Positions 16,119 through 24,473 of a stretch of 32,424 nucleotides of DNA are shown here, piece after piece (within the stretch, counting starts at the first letter, position 1; each line of letters starts with the position of its first letter). The stretch spans positions 1 through 32,424 of the forward strand of contig CAISIK010000039.1 in NCBI GenBank assembly GCA_903885375.1, written 5' to 3'. The stretch comes from an uncultured Pseudomonadota bacterium. Its GTDB lineage: Bacteria > Myxococcota_A > UBA796 > SXON01. Position numbers and translations under genes: made by a program. The notes under the pieces are model-generated. The model was not told where the DNA came from. It saw nothing but the letters and a program-made list of their open reading frames with translations, and made no database searches.

Positions 16119-18236
16119 TCAGGGGCAGTCGACCAGCCCCGCGATCCACGCATCCACCAGCGCGGTGCCCTCCGGGTCGACCACGTGGCTCCCGAGTCCG
16201 GGCATGCGGTTGGCGTCGAGGGCGTGCATGCGCAGGCTGAGCACGCTCGACTCGGGGTGGCCCGGCGCCACGACGAGGGCGTCGGCCACGTCGAGATCGC
16301 CGTGGATGGGGGTGGCGCCACAGCCGCCGGCGTCGGCGAAGGGGGTGGTGTAGCGCAGGTCGAGGGCGCCGAGGCCGGTGCCGCCGGGCAGGTGGCACAT
16401 CGCGCAGTTCGAGGCGAGGTAGGACCGGGCCCGCGCCTCCAGCGGCGAGTCCCCCTCTGGGGAGGGGAGCGCCTCCACCGGCGTGGCCGAACGTGCGAGC
16501 AGCCCGGTGCGCTCGAGCTCGTCGAGCTGGTTCGCGGACCCGCCCCAGGCCAACGTGTGCTCGCGGTCGAGCTGGGCGAGCGTGAGCCCGAGCGTGCGGC
16601 CGGCCACCTCGGTGTGGCAGGCGAGGCACTGGCCCCGGCTCGGGTAGTGCCACGCGGCGGACCCCCAGTCGGCGACCGCATCGGCGGGCAGGAGGTCCGC
16701 ATCGGAGCCGTCGGCCCGCCACTCGTAGCTGTAGCCGGCCCAGTTGCCGTCGGTGTGCCGCACGAGGAGGCGGGTCTCGACGGGTTTGTCGTCGAGCCGG
16801 AACTCCTTCACGACCACCGCGCCGATCGGCAGCTCCAGGCCGCCGTCTTCTGTCTCGGCGAGCGTGGTGTCGTCGGGGAGCGCGAACCATCGACGCTTCT
16901 CGGCGCCATCGCTCCAGAGGGGGCTGTTCACGTCGTAGGCGTACATCGCGGCGACGGGCTCCGTGGGGTCGCCGGGCTCGAAACAGCCCGTCTGCGAGAG
17001 CCGCGCCGGGAAGGGGTCGGGCCCGGAGGTGTCCTCGGCTTCGGTGGGCACGAGCCGCCAGAGGTAGCCGCCGTAGTCCACCACGTAGACCTCGCCGTCG
17101 GGGGCCTGGCCGAACGACACGGGCAGCGTTCCCGACGTGGGCACGATGGCCTCGACCGCGAGCTCCCCGGTGAGCGCGTCGGGCACGAGGCCCGAGATGG
17201 TGCCGCTGTACACGTCGGCGAAGAGGGGGGAGCCGACCAGCGCGGGGATGGCGCTGCCCCGGTACACCGGCCCCCCGGTGATGGAGGCCTTGTCGGCTCC
17301 TTCGTGCGAGTACTCCGCCATCGGGAGGATCTTGCCCGCCGTGTCGCAGTCGGCCGCCGGCCGGTAGCAGTGCGAGCCCTCCATGCTGTTCCATCCGTAG
17401 TTCCCGCCCAGCTCCACGAGGTCGAATTCCTCCCACGAGAGCTGGCCCACATCGCCGAGCCACAGGGCGCCGGAGGCGGGGTCGAAGAAGAACCGCCAGG
17501 GGTTGCGCAGCCCCCAGGCGTAGATTTCGGGCGCGCCGCCGCCGTTCGCGAAGGGGTTGGTGGCGGGGATGCCGTAGGGGGCGGGGCCATCCACGTCGAT
17601 GCGCAGGAGCTTGCCGAGCAGCACGTCGCGGTTCTGGCCGTTGCCGTGGGGGTCGCCGCCGGCGCCGCCGTCGCCGAGGCCCACGTAGAGGTAGCCGTCG
17701 GGACCGAACGCCACGTGGCCGCCATTGTGGTTCGCGTAGGGCTGGTCCACGGTGAGGAGCGTCTCCACCGTGTCCATGTCGAAGGTGGTGAAGTCGGCGC
17801 TCGCCTCCACGCGGGCCACGTGCGTGCGCACCTGCTCGCCCTCGAGCGCGGTGTAGTTGATGTACGCGAGGTGGTTCTCGGCGGCGTTCGGGTGCCACGC
17901 CAGGCCGAGGAGGCCGAGCTCGGAGCTGCCCATGTACACGTTGGGCACGGTGCCCATCTGCTCCAGGACGGCGCCATCCTCGGAGACGCGGAAGATCTCG
18001 CCGTGCTGCTGCGTGACCGTCCACAGGCTGCCGCCTTCCGGCGAGGGGACCATCCCGACGGGTCGGGTGAACCTTGTACCTCCGAAGCTCTTCTCCAGCT
18101 CCACCTCCCATGTGGTCCGGGGCCGCTCCGGCGCGAGGCAGGTGGGGTTGGACGGACGGGCGTCCTGCCAAGGCAACGCCGGCTCGGCCTCTTCGGAAGT
18201 CGGGCAGCCGGTGAAGGCGAGGAGGAGGAGGGTCAT
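16119..18236 (-). CDS. Secreted GSDH-type propeller protein with diheme cytochrome domain
   Basis: A 705-residue probable lipoprotein (lipobox ending C11 after a very short hydrophobic start). Residues about 40-410 form a sorbosone/glucose dehydrogenase-type six-bladed propeller, with NHNGGHVAFGPDGYLYVGLGDGG, WGLRNPWRFFFDP and GGNYGWNSMEGSHCY as family hallmarks. The C-terminal half has DVNSPLWSDGAEKRRW and two CXXCH sites, C537-H541 (CLACH) and C611-H615 (CAMCH), plus NRMPGLGSHVVDPEG. This arrangement resembles the HNE_0200/SO2930-type diheme proteins. It would oxidise an unknown substrate outside the cytoplasm and pass electrons to its own hemes; whether PQQ is bound cannot be told by eye. 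It diverges from the aminotransferase gene with only 33 bp between. Confidence 0.85.
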   Translation of the reverse strand: MTLLLLAFTGCPTSEEAEPALPWQDARPSNPTCLAPERPRTTWEVELEKSFGGTRFTRPVGMVPSPEGGSLWTVTQQHGEIFRVSEDGAVLEQMGTVPNVYMGSSELGLLGLAWHPNAAENHLAYINYTALEGEQVRTHVARVEASADFTTFDMDTVETLLTVDQPYANHNGGHVAFGPDGYLYVGLGDGGAGGDPHGNGQNRDVLLGKLLRIDVDGPAPYGIPATNPFANGGGAPEIYAWGLRNPWRFFFDPASGALWLGDVGQLSWEEFDLVELGGNYGWNSMEGSHCYRPAADCDTAGKILPMAEYSHEGADKASITGGPVYRGSAIPALVGSPLFADVYSGTISGLVPDALTGELAVEAIVPTSGTLPVSFGQAPDGEVYVVDYGGYLWRLVPTEAEDTSGPDPFPARLSQTGCFEPGDPTEPVAAMYAYDVNSPLWSDGAEKRRWFALPDDTTLAETEDGGLELPIGAVVVKEFRLDDKPVETRLLVRHTDGNWAGYSYEWRADGSDADLLPADAVADWGSAAWHYPSRGQCLACHTEVAGRTLGLTLAQLDREHTLAWGGSANQLDELERTGLLARSATPVEALPSPEGDSPLEARARSYLASNCAMCHLPGGTGLGALDLRYTTPFADAGGCGATPIHGDLDVADALVVAPGHPESSVLSLRMHALDANRMPGLGSHVVDPEGTALVDAWIAGLVDCP

Positions 18237-18269
18237 GAAAGAGGGTATCTGGCGGGTGGAGTCCCCGCC

Positions 18270-19031
18270 GTGACCAGCCTCCTCAACGGCCAGCCCGCCC
18301 CCGCCCTCGCGGCCGATCCCGGCCTGCTCGGGGGGCTCGCCGCCTACGAGGCGCTCCGCACCTACCAGGGCGAGATTTTCGCCCTGCGGGAGCACCTCCT
18401 GCGGCTGGAGGCCAGCGCGGCGTGGATGGGCGTACGCTGGCCGGGCGCGGTCACGCTGCGGGAGGAGCTTCTCGCCGTGGTTGAGCCGGGCGTGGAGTTG
18501 GCGATCGTGGTGATGCTGACGGCCGAGAACCGCATTGTGCGGGCCAACCCGCTGGACGAGGCGCGCGTCGGCGCCCCGCTCCGCCTCGCCACCCTCCGGT
18601 GGGACCCTTCGCCGGCCCTGCCCGCCTGGGTGAAGCACACCTCGCGCGCACCGTGGCTCCTGGCCGCTCGTCGCGCCGGGGTGGACGAGGTGCTGCTCGT
18701 GGGAGCCGACGGCGCCTGGACCGAGAGCAACCGCGCGAACCTGCTCGCCGTGCGGCAAGGCGCCGTACACGTTCCCCCCGCCGATGGCCGAGTGCTGGCC
18801 GGCGTCACCCAGGCCGCGTTCGTGGCCCTCGCCCGCGAGGCCGGCCTCGGGGTGGTGGAAGGCCCGCTGGGCCCCGGGCCCTGGGACGAGCTCTACGCCA
18901 CCAGCACGCTCAAGGAGCTCGCCCCCATCGTGGAGATCGACGGCGCGCCCGCACCCGGCGGGGGCCCTGTCGGCACCCGACTGCACGCCGCATTTCGCGC
19001 GGCACGCGGCGTGGGAAGGGATAGGGGCTGA
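18270..19031 (+). CDS. Class IV aminotransferase (PabC/BCAT-like)
   Basis: A 253-residue PLP enzyme of fold type IV. GGLAAYEALRTYQGEIFALREHLLRLEASA is the standard N-terminal entry, WVKHTSR carries the probable PLP lysine, and EVLLVGADGAWTESNRANLLAV and LYATSTLKELAPIV are the phosphate-binding and C-terminal motifs. Length fits aminodeoxychorismate lyase (folate synthesis, giving 4-aminobenzoate) as well as branched-chain or D-amino acid aminotransferases, and I cannot choose between them. The GTG start at 18270 follows GGTGGAG; the frame upstream is antisense to the divergent dehydrogenase gene. Confidence 0.82.
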   Translation: MTSLLNGQPAPALAADPGLLGGLAAYEALRTYQGEIFALREHLLRLEASAAWMGVRWPGAVTLREELLAVVEPGVELAIVVMLTAENRIVRANPLDEARVGAPLRLATLRWDPSPALPAWVKHTSRAPWLLAARRAGVDEVLLVGADGAWTESNRANLLAVRQGAVHVPPADGRVLAGVTQAAFVALAREAGLGVVEGPLGPGPWDELYATSTLKELAPIVEIDGAPAPGGGPVGTRLHAAFRAARGVGRDRG

Positions 19032-19080
19032 CTCAAGGCGCATCCGCGCCGACCGATGCACGCCCGGAGGCGCTTCGTCC

Positions 19081-19764
19081 TTGGCTGAACCCACCCGACT
19101 CTCCGCCGCCGCCGGCATCGCTGCCGTCGTGCTTCACGCGCTCGCCACCGCCGGCCTCACCAGCATCGAGGCGGCCTACCACCCCGACATGGTCGACCGG
19201 TGGGCCTACGCCGTGGCGGACCAGGAGCTCAGCGCGGCGCTGAGCGGCGGCGCGCACCTCGGGAGCATGCTGGCGCTGATGATCTGGGGGGTGGGGCTCG
19301 TGCGGCTGCTCGGTCCCTACTCCTGGCCGGGGGGCGTGGTGCTGTTCGCGGCCACGCTCGCCGGGGCAGCCGGCGGGATGATTCCGTGGGTCGTCTCCCA
19401 CTTCGTTCCGCACGGCGAGGAGGCGATCGCGCAGGCGCTCCTCGGCGTGGCGCTGGCCCTGTCGGGCATGTTCCACCTCGTGCTCGGGCTCGCCCTGGTC
19501 CTGCTCACTATGGCCACCGGTCGCGATGTGCGGTTCCCCATGGCGTGCTTCGTGCTCGGCCTCGTGAGCGCCTTCACCGTGGTGCCGCTCGTCTCGGTGG
19601 CCTGGAGCCCCGTGGCCGCCGACTTCGCGGTGCTGGGCGACATGCTGTGGCTCAGCTGGGTGCTCGTGATGAGCGTGCAGATGCAGCGGGTGCCGGCCGA
19701 CGTGGACGCGGCGCGGGCGGAGATGCGCGCCGAGCTTCGTACGCGCCCCACGCCCGGCCGATAG
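19081..19764 (+). CDS. Six-helix membrane protein, function unknown
   Basis: A 227-residue protein from TTG at 19081, ten bases after GGAGG; no in-frame ATG or GTG lies nearer the upstream gene. Hydrophobic segments at about 8-28, 55-76, 84-106, 116-146, 152-174 and 181-200 suggest six membrane helices. Polar or charged residues within or between them include His in AAYHPDMVDRW and in VVSHFVPHGEE, and no known transporter motif is seen. It follows the aminotransferase by 49 bp and may be cotranscribed. It converges with a lipoprotein gene 10 bp away. Confidence 0.65.
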   Translation: MAEPTRLSAAAGIAAVVLHALATAGLTSIEAAYHPDMVDRWAYAVADQELSAALSGGAHLGSMLALMIWGVGLVRLLGPYSWPGGVVLFAATLAGAAGGMIPWVVSHFVPHGEEAIAQALLGVALALSGMFHLVLGLALVLLTMATGRDVRFPMACFVLGLVSAFTVVPLVSVAWSPVAADFAVLGDMLWLSWVLVMSVQMQRVPADVDAARAEMRAELRTRPTPGR

Positions 19765-19774
19765 CGCCGCGCCC

Positions 19775-21142
19775 TCAGCGGGCCTTGCCGCCCTCGATCT
19801 CCTCGCACATCGCCACGAACGTGAGGAACGCGAGCGACTCGGAGCGGGCCTCGCGGAGCTTGCGCGCCGCCTCACGATCGCCGCTGACCAGGCGGAGGCG
19901 AGCCTCGAGGCCGAGCAGCACGGCGGCCCGGTCGGGGCAGAACCAGTCGATGCCGCGCGGCGGGGACTGCTCGCGGAGCACGTCGAGCGCTTCGAGGTAG
20001 TGGCCCTGCCGCGCGAGCTGGCGGATGGCGCCGTTCTGCAGGGCCATCGCCTCGAACCAGCGGGCGCCCTCCGGATGCTCCTCGAGGCGCGCCACCGCCC
20101 CACGCACCGCGCGGGGAACCTCGCCCTCGCGCATCTTCCCCCAGCGGGCGGCGAGCGCGCCGTTGGTGGTGGTCCACGCGGCGGCGTCGAGGTCGACCTG
20201 CGCCACGACGTGCGGCATGGCGAACCCGCCCACATCGCCCCAGGAGTCGCGCAGGGCAACCCGCGAGAACTCCTCGTCGGTCCAGGCGGTGGGTTGCGGG
20301 CGGAGGGACGCGGCCGGTCGGAGGTGGAGGCTCTTGGTTTCGCCGGCGGCGATGGCATCGAGCGTGGCGCCGAGGGCGGCGGCCTGGCGCCGGGGCTCCT
20401 CGAGCGTCCACGGCCCCCAGGGATCGGTGACGACGAGGGGATCGACGGTGTCGCCCCAGGCGCGCGCGAGCCAGAGCTGCTTCTCGGCGGGGCTCGCGCT
20501 CGTGGCGGGGGGCGGCGGGGAGAAGCCGGCCGAGGCCTGTGCCTTGAGCGCCTGGGACATCGCCGCGGCCTCGCGGCGCACATCCTCGCCGGCGGTGGAG
20601 CGCAGGCCGACGGCCAGCACCCTCGCGCGCCAGGCGGCGAGGCCCGTGCCCGTTTCGACGGGCGGGGCGTTGGCGGCGAGGGCGCTGCAGAGCCCCGCAT
20701 CCCGATCGAGGTCGGCGGCGAGCAGGTCGCGTACCGCGATGACCTCGGCATCGGTGAGGGGGACGCCCCGCACGTCGGCGGCTGCGGCGGTGTACGCCTC
20801 GGCGCAGGCCTTCCATTCGCCCCGGGCGCCGAAGTGCCGGGCGAGGTCGCGCCCCGTCAGCGCGAGGTGCGCCGCCACGGCGCCACGCACGTGGTCCCAG
20901 CTCGGCTGACCGTATTCCCGCGGGGTGCGACGGAAACTGTCGGCGCTGGCCCAGGTGGGGTCGTCGGCGGCGAAGCGGCCGCCGGCGGCGGCCGGGATCG
21001 GCAGCGCGGCGTCGGGGTCGGGAGCGCGCGGGGCGGGTGCCTCGGCCCCCTTCGCGGCGGGCTTCGGTTGGGGGGCCGGCGCGGGCGGGGGGCTCTGGCA
21101 GGCCACGGCGAGCGCCAGCAGGAAGGGGCCGATGGGGTTCAT
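19775..21142 (-). CDS. Lipoprotein of unknown function
   Basis: A 455-residue protein. MNPIGPFLLALAVAC is a lipoprotein signal ending at C15, followed by a long Pro/Ala linker to about residue 50. The rest is helical with short repeat-like units (ARWFEAMALQNGAIRQLARQGHYLEALDVLREQ) that resemble degenerate TPR. No catalytic motif is seen. The open frame continues upstream to 22165, but that part is antisense-style sequence over the radical SAM gene; the ATG at 21142 lies 14 bp after that gene's stop and begins the signal peptide. Cotranscription with the radical SAM gene is likely, so it may be anchored machinery linked to it. Confidence 0.72.
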   Translation of the reverse strand: MNPIGPFLLALAVACQSPPPAPAPQPKPAAKGAEAPAPRAPDPDAALPIPAAAGGRFAADDPTWASADSFRRTPREYGQPSWDHVRGAVAAHLALTGRDLARHFGARGEWKACAEAYTAAAADVRGVPLTDAEVIAVRDLLAADLDRDAGLCSALAANAPPVETGTGLAAWRARVLAVGLRSTAGEDVRREAAAMSQALKAQASAGFSPPPPATSASPAEKQLWLARAWGDTVDPLVVTDPWGPWTLEEPRRQAAALGATLDAIAAGETKSLHLRPAASLRPQPTAWTDEEFSRVALRDSWGDVGGFAMPHVVAQVDLDAAAWTTTNGALAARWGKMREGEVPRAVRGAVARLEEHPEGARWFEAMALQNGAIRQLARQGHYLEALDVLREQSPPRGIDWFCPDRAAVLLGLEARLRLVSGDREAARKLREARSESLAFLTFVAMCEEIEGGKAR

Positions 21143-21156
21143 CACCGCCGCCGGTA

Positions 21157-22239
21157 TCACCGGCCGCCCGGGATGTTCAGCTCGGCCGCGCGCCGCCGGG
21201 TGGCCTCGGCGGCCCCCGGGGGCATCCGGTACCAGTTCACTCCGCCGCAGGCCGCGCAAACGCCCTCGAACCGGCCGGCGAGGTGCTGCATCCTCAGCCG
21301 CGTGGCGCGCTCCCCCTCCCAGAGCGTGCGGAAGTCGTGCTCGGCGAGCGAGCCCAGCGCGAGCTCGCTGCCGAGATCGGCGCAGCACATGAGCAGCTGG
21401 CCGTCGTGCCGCACCACGGGGGTGAGCCAGGCGCCCGGGCAGGGGCCGCGCATCGTGTGGCCGTCGTCGGCCTGCCAGGGGCGCTCCTCCCACACCGACA
21501 CCGAGAAGCCATCGCCCGCCCGCGCGGCCACCGCTTGCTCGCGGAGCGTTCGTTCGTAGAGGGCGTCGGCCGCCGCCTGCCCGCGCGCGCCCCCGCCCAC
21601 GCTGAGCCGCTTGAACATCACCTCGACGTGACCGCCCTCGGAGGCGTGGCACTCGGCGAGCGCGGCCCAGTAGGCGAGGAACGCCCCGGCTTCGTGGGCG
21701 TTGCCCGGCTGCACCACGAACTGCAGCTGCACGTCCACCCGGCCGGCGCCCGCCCGGTTTCGAAGCAGGTGACGCACGTGCCGGCGCACCCGTTCGAGGC
21801 CCTCGCGGCCCTTCACCCGCCGGTAGGTGGCGGCCGTGGCCGCATCGATGGTGAAGACGAGCAGGAGCGGCACCTCGCGCGCCTTCGCCTCCAGCATCCG
21901 ATCCAGCCGCGCCTCGGTGAGGAGCAGCGCATTGCTGTCCACCCGGACGTGGCCCACGCGCTTGCCCAGCTCGCGCCCCGCGAGCCCCACCATGCGTTCG
22001 AGCTCGGGGTGGAGCGAGGGGTCGCCCAGCCATTGGAGGATGACGTGGTCGAAGTGGCAATCCCCGGCCACGAGGCCGGCCAGCACCCGCTCGTAGAGCG
22101 CCAGCGGCATCAGCCCCTTGGGGATGCCGTGCACCGTGGGCCACGACTCCGCATGGGGCGCGCACATCGGGCAGGCGAGGTTGCAGCGGTCCGTGGGCTC
22201 CACCTGGAGCACCCCGAGCCCACGCGGGAGGGTGGCCAC
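21157..22239 (-). CDS. Radical SAM protein with SPASM-like C-terminus
   Basis: A 360-residue enzyme. The iron-sulfur motif CNLACPMC (C19, C23, C26) near the N-terminus binds the [4Fe-4S] cluster that cleaves S-adenosylmethionine. LQWLGDPSLHPELERMV, RVDSNALLL and LLLVFTIDAATAATYRRVKG follow the expected barrel. The C-terminal part has CPGAWLTPVVRHDGQLLMCC and later CAACGG, as in SPASM/twitch domains that hold auxiliary clusters. Relatives modify peptides, proteins or small molecules; the substrate is unknown. It is read from GTG at 22239 (the ATG at 22247 is out of frame). It is upstream of a lipoprotein gene and divergent from a cysteine-rich small lipoprotein. Confidence 0.85.
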   Translation of the reverse strand: MATLPRGLGVLQVEPTDRCNLACPMCAPHAESWPTVHGIPKGLMPLALYERVLAGLVAGDCHFDHVILQWLGDPSLHPELERMVGLAGRELGKRVGHVRVDSNALLLTEARLDRMLEAKAREVPLLLVFTIDAATAATYRRVKGREGLERVRRHVRHLLRNRAGAGRVDVQLQFVVQPGNAHEAGAFLAYWAALAECHASEGGHVEVMFKRLSVGGGARGQAAADALYERTLREQAVAARAGDGFSVSVWEERPWQADDGHTMRGPCPGAWLTPVVRHDGQLLMCCADLGSELALGSLAEHDFRTLWEGERATRLRMQHLAGRFEGVCAACGGVNWYRMPPGAAEATRRRAAELNIPGGR

Positions 22240-22265
22240 CTCACCATCGTATTGCGAACGGGCGG

Positions 22266-22294
22266 TTGAGGCTTCGCTGCCGGCTTGCTACAGT
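22266..22294 (+). promoter_or_regulatory. Possible promoter of the Cys-rich lipoprotein gene
   Basis: TTGAGG (22266-22271) and TACAGT (22289-22294) are 17 bases apart; the -10 matches consensus at four of six positions. The predicted start of transcription would be at or just before the ATG at 22302, implying a nearly leaderless message. The same TACAGTCGC string occurs before the TSP3 gene (28171-28179). Confidence 0.4.
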
Positions 22295-22301
22295 CGCGGC
22301 C

Positions 22302-22550
22302 ATGTTCGTGCTCGTCCTCCTGCTCGGTTGCCAGAACGCATGCCAGAACCTCTGCCAGACCATGGCGGAGCGGGCCAACGAGTGCGGGCTCTCGGTCTCG
22401 CAGGATGAGCTGGAGTCCTGCATCACCAAGAACGAGGAACCCACGGAAGAGCGCGCGGCCCAGTGCGGCGATGCCGACGACCCCGAGCGCCTCGCCGAGT
22501 GGTGGACGTGCGACGAAGTGGCGGAGAACTACGCCAATGGGGCGAGCTAG
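22302..22550 (+). CDS. Small cysteine-rich lipoprotein
   Basis: An 82-residue protein. MFVLVLLLGC is a very short signal with the lipidated cysteine at C10, leaving six further cysteines (14, 18, 28, 40, 55, 70) that could form three disulfides. The mature part is acidic (DELESC, NEEPTEERAAQ, DADDPER). An in-frame TTG at 22266 would add twelve residues including arginines and give a more conventional signal, so the start is uncertain. It diverges from the radical SAM gene by 62 bp. I do not recognise the family. Confidence 0.7.
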   Translation: MFVLVLLLGCQNACQNLCQTMAERANECGLSVSQDELESCITKNEEPTEERAAQCGDADDPERLAEWWTCDEVAENYANGAS

Positions 22551-22592
22551 GCGCCACGCACCGTAGAGAATTCGGATAGTCTGCTTGTGCAC

Positions 22593-24401
22593 ATGTCCGA
22601 AGTAGGCTCCGCCCCGACCCCCGCTGTCCGTCCCGCCCCCGAAGCGTACGGGAAGTACTTCCTGATCGACAAGATCGCGGTCGGCGGCATGGCCGAGATC
22701 TTCCGGGCGAAGACCTTCGGGCACGGCGGCTTCGAGAACCTGTTCGTGGTCAAGCGCATCCTCGCCCACATGAGCGAGAACGAACAGTTCGTGCAGATGT
22801 TCCTCGATGAAGCGCGCGTCACCGCGCTCCTGCAGCACGCGAACATCGTGCGCGTCGTCGACTTCGGCAAGATCGGCACCAACTACTTTCTCGCGATGGA
22901 CTGCGTGGAGGGCAAGGACACCAAGCTCATCCTCCGCAAGCTATTCGAGCGCCGGAAGATGCTGCCGCGCGAGTTCGCGGTGTACATCGCGATGGAGTCC
23001 GCGAAGGGCCTCGACCACGCGCACCGGAAGGTCACCAATTCCGGCGAGCTCATGCACATCGTGCACCGCGATGTGAGCCCCTCGAACCTCCTCGTGGGGT
23101 ACTCGGGCGAGGTCAAGGTCGCCGACTTCGGAATCGTGCAGGCCGCCTCCGTCGTGGAGACCACCACTAAGGGCACGCTGAAGGGCAAGATCGAGTACAT
23201 GTCGCCCGAGCAGGCGATGGGCGAGACGCTCGACCGCCGCAGCGATCTCTTCTCGCTCGGCGTGGTGCTGTGGGAGATGCTCACGGGCCGCCGCGCCTTC
23301 AAGACCGACAACGAGGTCAAGACGCTCGACCGCGTGCGCAACGTGGACATCGAGCGCGTGTCGGTGGTCAACCCCTCCGTGCCGGCGCGCCTGAGCGACA
23401 TCGTGGCCCGCTGCATGGAGAAGAACCCGAACGACCGCTACCAGGATGGTCGGGAGCTCCACGCCGACCTGCTGAACTTCCTCTACCCGGCCACCCCCGA
23501 CGTGGTGCAGCAGTCGCTCGCACACTTCATGCACGAGCTCTTCGCCGACGAGATCGCCGTCGAGCGCGACCGCCTCGAAACCGGCAGTCAGGCCGCACGC
23601 CTGTTGCACGATTCCGAGCCCAGCGTGGAGCTGCAGGAGGACTGGGAGGAGGATCGCCGGGCCAACTCGCAGCCCACGGTGGCGCCGGCATCCGGCCCGA
23701 GCCGCCCCGCTTCCAAGCTGCCCCTCGCCTTCGGCCTCGCCGCCCTCGGTGTGGCCGCGATCGCCGTGACCGGCTCCATCTTCTACGTGCTGAACCGCGA
23801 GCCCGAGAAGGTGGTGGTGGAGGTCGAGAAGGCCGCGCCGGTGCGCGCCACGAGCCTGTCGATCAAGGTGAGCCCGGTGTCGGGCACCCTGTTCGTGGAT
23901 GAGGTGGAGGCGGGGCAGGGAGCCAGCATCCAGGCCGACGTGAAGCCCGGCAAGCACCGCGTGGAGGTGCGCGCCGAGGGCCACGCCAGCTGGTCCGAAG
24001 AGGTGGAGATCGGCGAAGGCGAGCGCGTGCGGCTCGATGCCCGGCTCACGCCCCTGAGGTCGGTGGAAGCGCCGCGTCCGCCCACGCCCGATCAGCGGCT
24101 CACGCCCACGCCTACGCCCACTCCCACCCCTACGCCTGCTCCCCAGGAGATCGTGGTGGTGCAGGCGCCGCCGCCCGTGGTGGAGAGGGCCAAGGGCAAG
24201 CTCAACGCGAACGTGTCCGGCGGCTGGGCCGACATCTTCGTGGATGGCAAGAAGATCGGCACCACCCCGGTCATCGGCTTCCAGCTCGCGCCGGGCACCT
24301 ACCAGGTGCGCGCGCGCAACGAAGCCGCCGGCATCGACAGCACGCAGACCGTCACCGTGAAGTCGGGTGAAACCGCCAAGGCGAGCTTCTCCGCGCAGTA
24401 G
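22593..24401 (+). CDS. Ser/Thr protein kinase with PEGA domains
   Basis: A 602-residue transmembrane Hanks-type kinase. The cytoplasmic kinase domain has ATP-binding GGMAEIF, K54 in VVKRIL, E73, catalytic D160 in [11 protein letters not shown] at 178-180 and EYMSPEQ. The usual lysine after HRD is replaced by serine, as is common in myxobacterial kinases. A linker leads to a membrane helix (about 376-400). Outside lie two PEGA-like domains (about 420-485 and 535-602; [11 protein letters not shown] and [14 protein letters not shown]), joined by a Thr-Pro spacer. PEGA domains often bind envelope polymers, so it probably signals surface state. ATG at 22593 is preferred over GTG at 22587. No forkhead-associated protein or phosphatase is next to it. 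Confidence 0.93.
   Translation: MSEVGSAPTPAVRPAPEAYGKYFLIDKIAVGGMAEIFRAKTFGHGGFENLFVVKRILAHMSENEQFVQMFLDEARVTALLQHANIVRVVDFGKIGTNYFLAMDCVEGKDTKLILRKLFERRKMLPREFAVYIAMESAKGLDHAHRKVTNSGELMHIVHRDVSPSNLLVGYSGEVKVADFGIVQAASVVETTTKGTLKGKIEYMSPEQAMGETLDRRSDLFSLGVVLWEMLTGRRAFKTDNEVKTLDRVRNVDIERVSVVNPSVPARLSDIVARCMEKNPNDRYQDGRELHADLLNFLYPATPDVVQQSLAHFMHELFADEIAVERDRLETGSQAARLLHDSEPSVELQEDWEEDRRANSQPTVAPASGPSRPASKLPLAFGLAALGVAAIAVTGSIFYVLNREPEKVVVEVEKAAPVRATSLSIKVSPVSGTLFVDEVEAGQGASIQADVKPGKHRVEVRAEGHASWSEEVEIGEGERVRLDARLTPLRSVEAPRPPTPDQRLTPTPTPTPTPTPAPQEIVVVQAPPPVVERAKGKLNANVSGGWADIFVDGKKIGTTPVIGFQLAPGTYQVRARNEAAGIDSTQTVTVKSGETAKASFSAQ
24102..24137 (+). repeat. Six Thr-Pro dipeptide repeats
   Basis: Six tandem ACN-CCN codon pairs encode a Thr-Pro spacer between the two PEGA domains of the kinase. 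The pairs differ at third positions, so this is protein-level repetition rather than a recent DNA expansion. Such a stretch should be extended and stiff, and could span part of the cell wall. Confidence 0.8.
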
Positions 24402-24473
24402 GCCGAAGCCGGCCGGGGGCCGACCCGGGCGACCGGGAGGGAGCGGCTGCCCCCTGAACCCACGGAGCGTCCG

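Noticed and set aside
16003..18171. Upstream extension of the TetR frame to 926 codons
   Set aside because: TetR proteins begin close to their helix-turn-helix; the extension overlaps the diheme dehydrogenase gene and has no domain.
24402..24473. Terminator between the kinase and the convergent lipoprotein gene
   Set aside because: Only short imperfect GC inverted repeats are present and no T-run; not strong enough to call.
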